8,195 bases of DNA from an archaeon (GTDB lineage: Archaea; Hydrothermarchaeota; Hydrothermarchaeia; JALTZZ01; JALUTC01). The position numbers and the translations under genes are program-made. The notes beneath the pieces were generated by a model that was not told where the DNA came from, made no database searches, and was given only the letters and a program-made list of their open reading frames with translations. How positions within the stretch are numbered: position 1 is the first letter of the stretch; every line of letters begins with the position of its first letter. The DNA is taken from contig JALTZH010000247.1 of the NCBI GenBank assembly GCA_027051265.1, positions 1 to 8,195 on the forward strand, given 5' to 3'. Of the stretch, positions 6,677 through 8,195 are shown piece by piece.

Positions 6677-7486
6677 AAAATAATTCTTGCACATACACCT
6701 GATGCCGATGATGCTTTTATGTTTTACAAATTAGTTAAGAGTAAATTTTGTGGAAATTTCTATTTCGAACATATATTCAAAGATATCGAAAGTCTAAACG
6801 TGGATGCATTCGAAGATAAATATGATGTAACAGCAATATCTTTCCACGCTTATGGATATGTTTCAGATAAGTATTTCTTATCTTCAGCAGGATCTAGTTT
6901 TGGTTTAAAACGTGGTCCTGTAATTGTTTCAAAAGAAAGATTTAAAGATATTAAAGGATTAAAAGTTGCAGTACCTGGAAAGTATACAAGTTCTAGAGTT
7001 TTGTTAAAATTCTATGAAAAGAATGTTAAAGAAATATTTATACCATTTGATAAAGTCTTCGAGTATATTATTAAAGATATAGTCGATGCTGGTGTAGTAA
7101 TACATGAGGGCATGTTAACATATAGCAGGTATAAATTAAAAAAACTATTAGATTTAGGTGAATTCTGGTATGAACAATTCAAATTACCAACTCCACTTGG
7201 TGGTGTTGCAATAAGCAGACGTTACGGAACTATTATAGCTTCAAAATTAAAAAAATGTATCTACGATAGCATTTCATACTCGATGAAAAACTTTAACGAA
7301 GCTTTTAACTATGCTATTAAATTTTCAAGAGAACAGAATGAAAAAATTGTTAAAGACTTTATAAAAATGTTTGTAAATGAATTAACATTGGATGTTGGAG
7401 ATTTAGGTAGAAAATCTATAAAAAAACTACTTGAAATTTCTAAAGAACTAGGTTTTATCAAAAATATAAATCTTGAAGTAATATAA
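6674..7486 (+). CDS. mqnD: MqnD-family 1,4-dihydroxy-6-naphthoate synthase
   Basis: The 270-residue protein matches MqnD, a periplasmic-binding-protein-like fold recruited as an enzyme of the futalosine menaquinone pathway. It converts cyclic dehypoxanthinyl futalosine to 1,4-dihydroxy-6-naphthoate. Visible features are HTPDADDAFMFYKL (7-20), the equivalent of the SPCPNDTF segment; DIESLN (37-42); AISFHAYGYV (54-63); KVAVPGKYTSS (97-107); and VIHEGMLTYSRY (142-153), where His144 corresponds to the proposed catalytic histidine of the Thermus enzyme. GEFWYEQFKLPTPLGGVA and LTLDVGDLG follow near the C-terminus. There is no signal peptide, so it acts in the cytoplasm. No other mqn gene is in the window. 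A related MqnA or solute-binding role is less likely because the histidine and the HTPDADDAF motif are kept. Confidence 0.85.
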   Translation: MKIILAHTPDADDAFMFYKLVKSKFCGNFYFEHIFKDIESLNVDAFEDKYDVTAISFHAYGYVSDKYFLSSAGSSFGLKRGPVIVSKERFKDIKGLKVAVPGKYTSSRVLLKFYEKNVKEIFIPFDKVFEYIIKDIVDAGVVIHEGMLTYSRYKLKKLLDLGEFWYEQFKLPTPLGGVAISRRYGTIIASKLKKCIYDSISYSMKNFNEAFNYAIKFSREQNEKIVKDFIKMFVNELTLDVGDLGRKSIKKLLEISKELGFIKNINLEVI

Positions 7487-7489
7487 TCA

Positions 7490-7574
7490 TGCGGGGGGTG
7501 GGATTCGAACCCACGACGGCTCTACGCCATGGGATCTTGAGTCCCACGCCTTAACCTGGCTCGGCCACCCCCGC
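7490..7574 (-). tRNA. tRNA-Leu (anticodon CAA)
   Basis: The - strand reads as a complete class II tRNA of 85 nt. The acceptor stem is GCGGGGG paired with CCCCCGC, with discriminator A73 as expected for leucine. The D arm is GCCGAGCCAGGTTAAGGC. The anticodon stem TGGGA/TCCCA has loop CTCAAGA, giving anticodon CAA, which reads UUG. The long variable arm contains a GGC/GCC stem. The T arm is GTGGG TTCGAAT CCCAC. CCA is not encoded, since TGA follows A73, so it must be added afterwards. No intron interrupts the anticodon loop. The 3' end is only 3 bp from the mqnD stop codon on the opposite strand. Confidence 0.98.
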
Positions 7575-7595
7575 ATAGAGGAAATTAATCCTTTA

Positions 7596-7610
7596 CCATA
7601 AATTTCTATA
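7596..7610 (-). promoter_or_regulatory. TATA-like region for tRNA-Leu
   Basis: On the - strand TATAGAAATTTATGG lies 22-36 bp before the mature tRNA 5' end, a suitable place for a TATA box. It shares bases with the coaD promoter on the other strand, so the two divergent genes probably use overlapping promoter DNA. Confidence 0.4.
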
Positions 7611-7612
7611 TT
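7597..7612 (+). promoter_or_regulatory. TATA-like box of coaD
   Basis: CATAAATTTCTATATT begins 32 bp before the ATG at 7629, the same offset as the boxes of argD and mqnD. No comparable box stands 32 bp before the alternative ATG at 7614, where only AAATTAAT is seen, so the promoter supports 7629 as the start codon. Confidence 0.5.
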
Positions 7613-7628
7613 AATGATAACAACATTT

Positions 7629-8081
7629 ATGAATAAAAAAGTTGCTGTTGCTGGTAGTTTCACAATATTTCATCTTGGACATATGAAATTATTGGAAGAG
7701 GCATTCAAAATAGGCGATGAAGTTATCATAGGAATTACATCAGACAAATACATTAAGAAAAAAGGATATAATGTTGCTTTTAATTTGCGAAAAAAAGTTG
7801 TTGAAGATTTCGTCAAAAAATTTAAAAAAAAATATAAAATCATATCAATAGATGGCCCATATGATTATGTTACAGAAGCTAAAAATCTCGAAACAATAGT
7901 TGTCTCCGAAGAAACTTATACGAGAGCTTTAGAAATAAATAACATAAGAATAAAAAAGGGATTAAAACCATTGGAGATTTATGTGGTTAAGATGGTTTTA
8001 GCCAAAGATGGAAAACCGATATCATCTTCTCGTATAAAAAGAGGTGAAATTGATATTTATGGTAATATTCTTAAAAAGTAA
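7629..8081 (+). CDS. coaD: Phosphopantetheine adenylyltransferase, archaeal type
   Basis: From the ATG at 7629 this is a 150-residue nucleotidyltransferase of the archaeal PPAT group, which makes dephospho-CoA from 4'-phosphopantetheine and ATP. The start gives the compact N-terminus MNKKVAVAGSF; an ATG at 7614 would add five residues. Family signs are HLGH (residues 15-18, the HxGH nucleotide-binding motif), IGITSDKYIKKKG, IVVSEETYTRALEINNIR, GLKPLEIYVV, DGKPISSSRIKRGEID (the ISSTxIR-type motif) and a basic end. One oddity is the segment before HxGH: it reads GSFTIFHLGH, lacking the aspartate of the usual GTFDxxHxGH. Archaeal FAD synthase is a weaker alternative because the middle and C-terminal motifs are PPAT-like. 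A further reading frame overlaps its 3' end. Confidence 0.88.
   Translation: MNKKVAVAGSFTIFHLGHMKLLEEAFKIGDEVIIGITSDKYIKKKGYNVAFNLRKKVVEDFVKKFKKKYKIISIDGPYDYVTEAKNLETIVVSEETYTRALEINNIRIKKGLKPLEIYVVKMVLAKDGKPISSSRIKRGEIDIYGNILKK
8041..8047 (+). promoter_or_regulatory. Possible Shine-Dalgarno site inside coaD for the downstream gene
   Basis: GAGGTGA matches seven bases of the archaeal consensus GGAGGTGATC and ends 11 bases before the ATG at 8059. It also encodes part of the conserved RGEID segment of CoaD, so the match could arise from protein constraint alone. Confidence 0.3.
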
Positions 8082-8195
8082 GTTTTTGGTAGATGAGTGG
8101 GAGTTTTTTTGGCAGGGAGGAGATGTTGTCGATGATAATGAAGGAACCTTGGGGGAAGATACGGAATATGTATTCTGGGGCGTGTTTATCGATTG
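8059..8195 (+). CDS. N-terminal part of an unrecognised protein overlapping coaD
   Basis: A frame opening with ATG at 8059 stays open to the window end (45 codons), overlapping the last 23 bp of coaD. It begins MVIFLKSKFLVDEWEFFW and continues as an acidic, tryptophan-rich sequence (GGDVVDDNEGTLGEDTEY, then VFWGVFID). Beyond the overlap most codons begin with G, a common coding signature. A GAGGTGA at 8041-8047 could serve translation. A GTG at 8044 or TTG at 8086 are other possible starts. The G+C content of 8081-8195 is clearly above that of the neighbours (50 of 115 bases, 42 of them G). I recognise no family. A structured RNA gene, or the other open frames here, remain possible. Confidence 0.42.
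   Translation, partial: MVIFLKSKFLVDEWEFFWQGGDVVDDNEGTLGEDTEYVFWGVFID

Noticed and set aside
8164-8177. Near-palindrome GAATATGTATTC as a hairpin of a structured RNA or terminator.
   Set aside because: A five-pair stem with a two-base loop in a region that has a plausible coding frame; no larger fold or box C/D pair (no CTGA) could be assembled by eye.
8093-8195. Second + strand open frame at the right edge, starting with ATG at 8093 (MSGSFFGREEM).
   Set aside because: It uses codons such as GGG and AGG unlike the neighbours, lacks the G-first codon pattern seen in the 8059 frame, and overlaps it entirely. The 8059 frame is the better candidate.
8071-8195. A - strand frame open from the right edge to a TAA at 8073-8071, which could be the C-terminus of a convergent gene.
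   Set aside because: Its coding strand would be strongly C-rich and pyrimidine-rich, unlike every other gene here, which argues for the + strand frame; too short to exclude fully.
1-8195. CRISPR arrays, insertion sequences, integrase or attachment sites.
   Set aside because: No regularly spaced repeats, transposase-like proteins or long terminal inverted repeats were seen. The tRNA gene is intact, with no duplicated 3' segment nearby.

Overview
The window is AT-rich chromosomal DNA from an archaeon. The strongest evidence is a complete archaeal/eukaryotic-type ribosomal protein S8e. Supporting it are an archaeal-type phosphopantetheine adenylyltransferase, an archaeal LeuA-type isopropylmalate synthase, a class II tRNA-Leu gene without an encoded CCA, and promoters with TATA-like boxes about 32 bp upstream of start codons, as expected for leaderless mRNAs. 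I cannot name the lineage from this sequence. Amino-acid, cofactor and quinone genes argue against an extremely reduced symbiont.

Layout, left to right: the C-terminal end of an unidentified + strand gene (1-120); a - strand pair, rps8e followed directly by a CNNM/CorC-type membrane protein with a CBS pair (152-1750); a divergent argD-like aminotransferase (1780-2949); a DsrE-family sulfur-carrier-like protein behind two abutting palindromes (2993-3388); a convergent MOT1-family molybdate transporter (3417-4640); a second - strand operon, leuA plus a stand-alone MetRS-type tRNA-binding OB-fold protein (4772-6637); a divergent mqnD homologue (6674-7486); tRNA-Leu(CAA) on the - strand (7490-7574); coaD (7629-8081); and the start of an unrecognised, G-rich reading frame running off the right edge (8059-8195).

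Most genes are housekeeping or central metabolism: translation (S8e, tRNA-Leu, tRNA-binding protein), arginine or lysine and leucine synthesis (ArgD/LysJ, LeuA), coenzyme A (CoaD) and menaquinone by the futalosine route (MqnD). DsrE and MOT1 together hint at sulfur and molybdenum-enzyme metabolism, but the window contains no sulfur oxidoreductase or molybdoenzyme. Genes are tightly packed, with no gene-free stretch longer than about 135 bp.

I did not find a clear new biological system. The parts most worth a second look are the tandem 15-bp palindromes before dsrE, the conflict between promoter position and reading frame at the leuA start, the compact divergent promoters in which start codons and TATA boxes share bases, and the unknown gene at the right edge.
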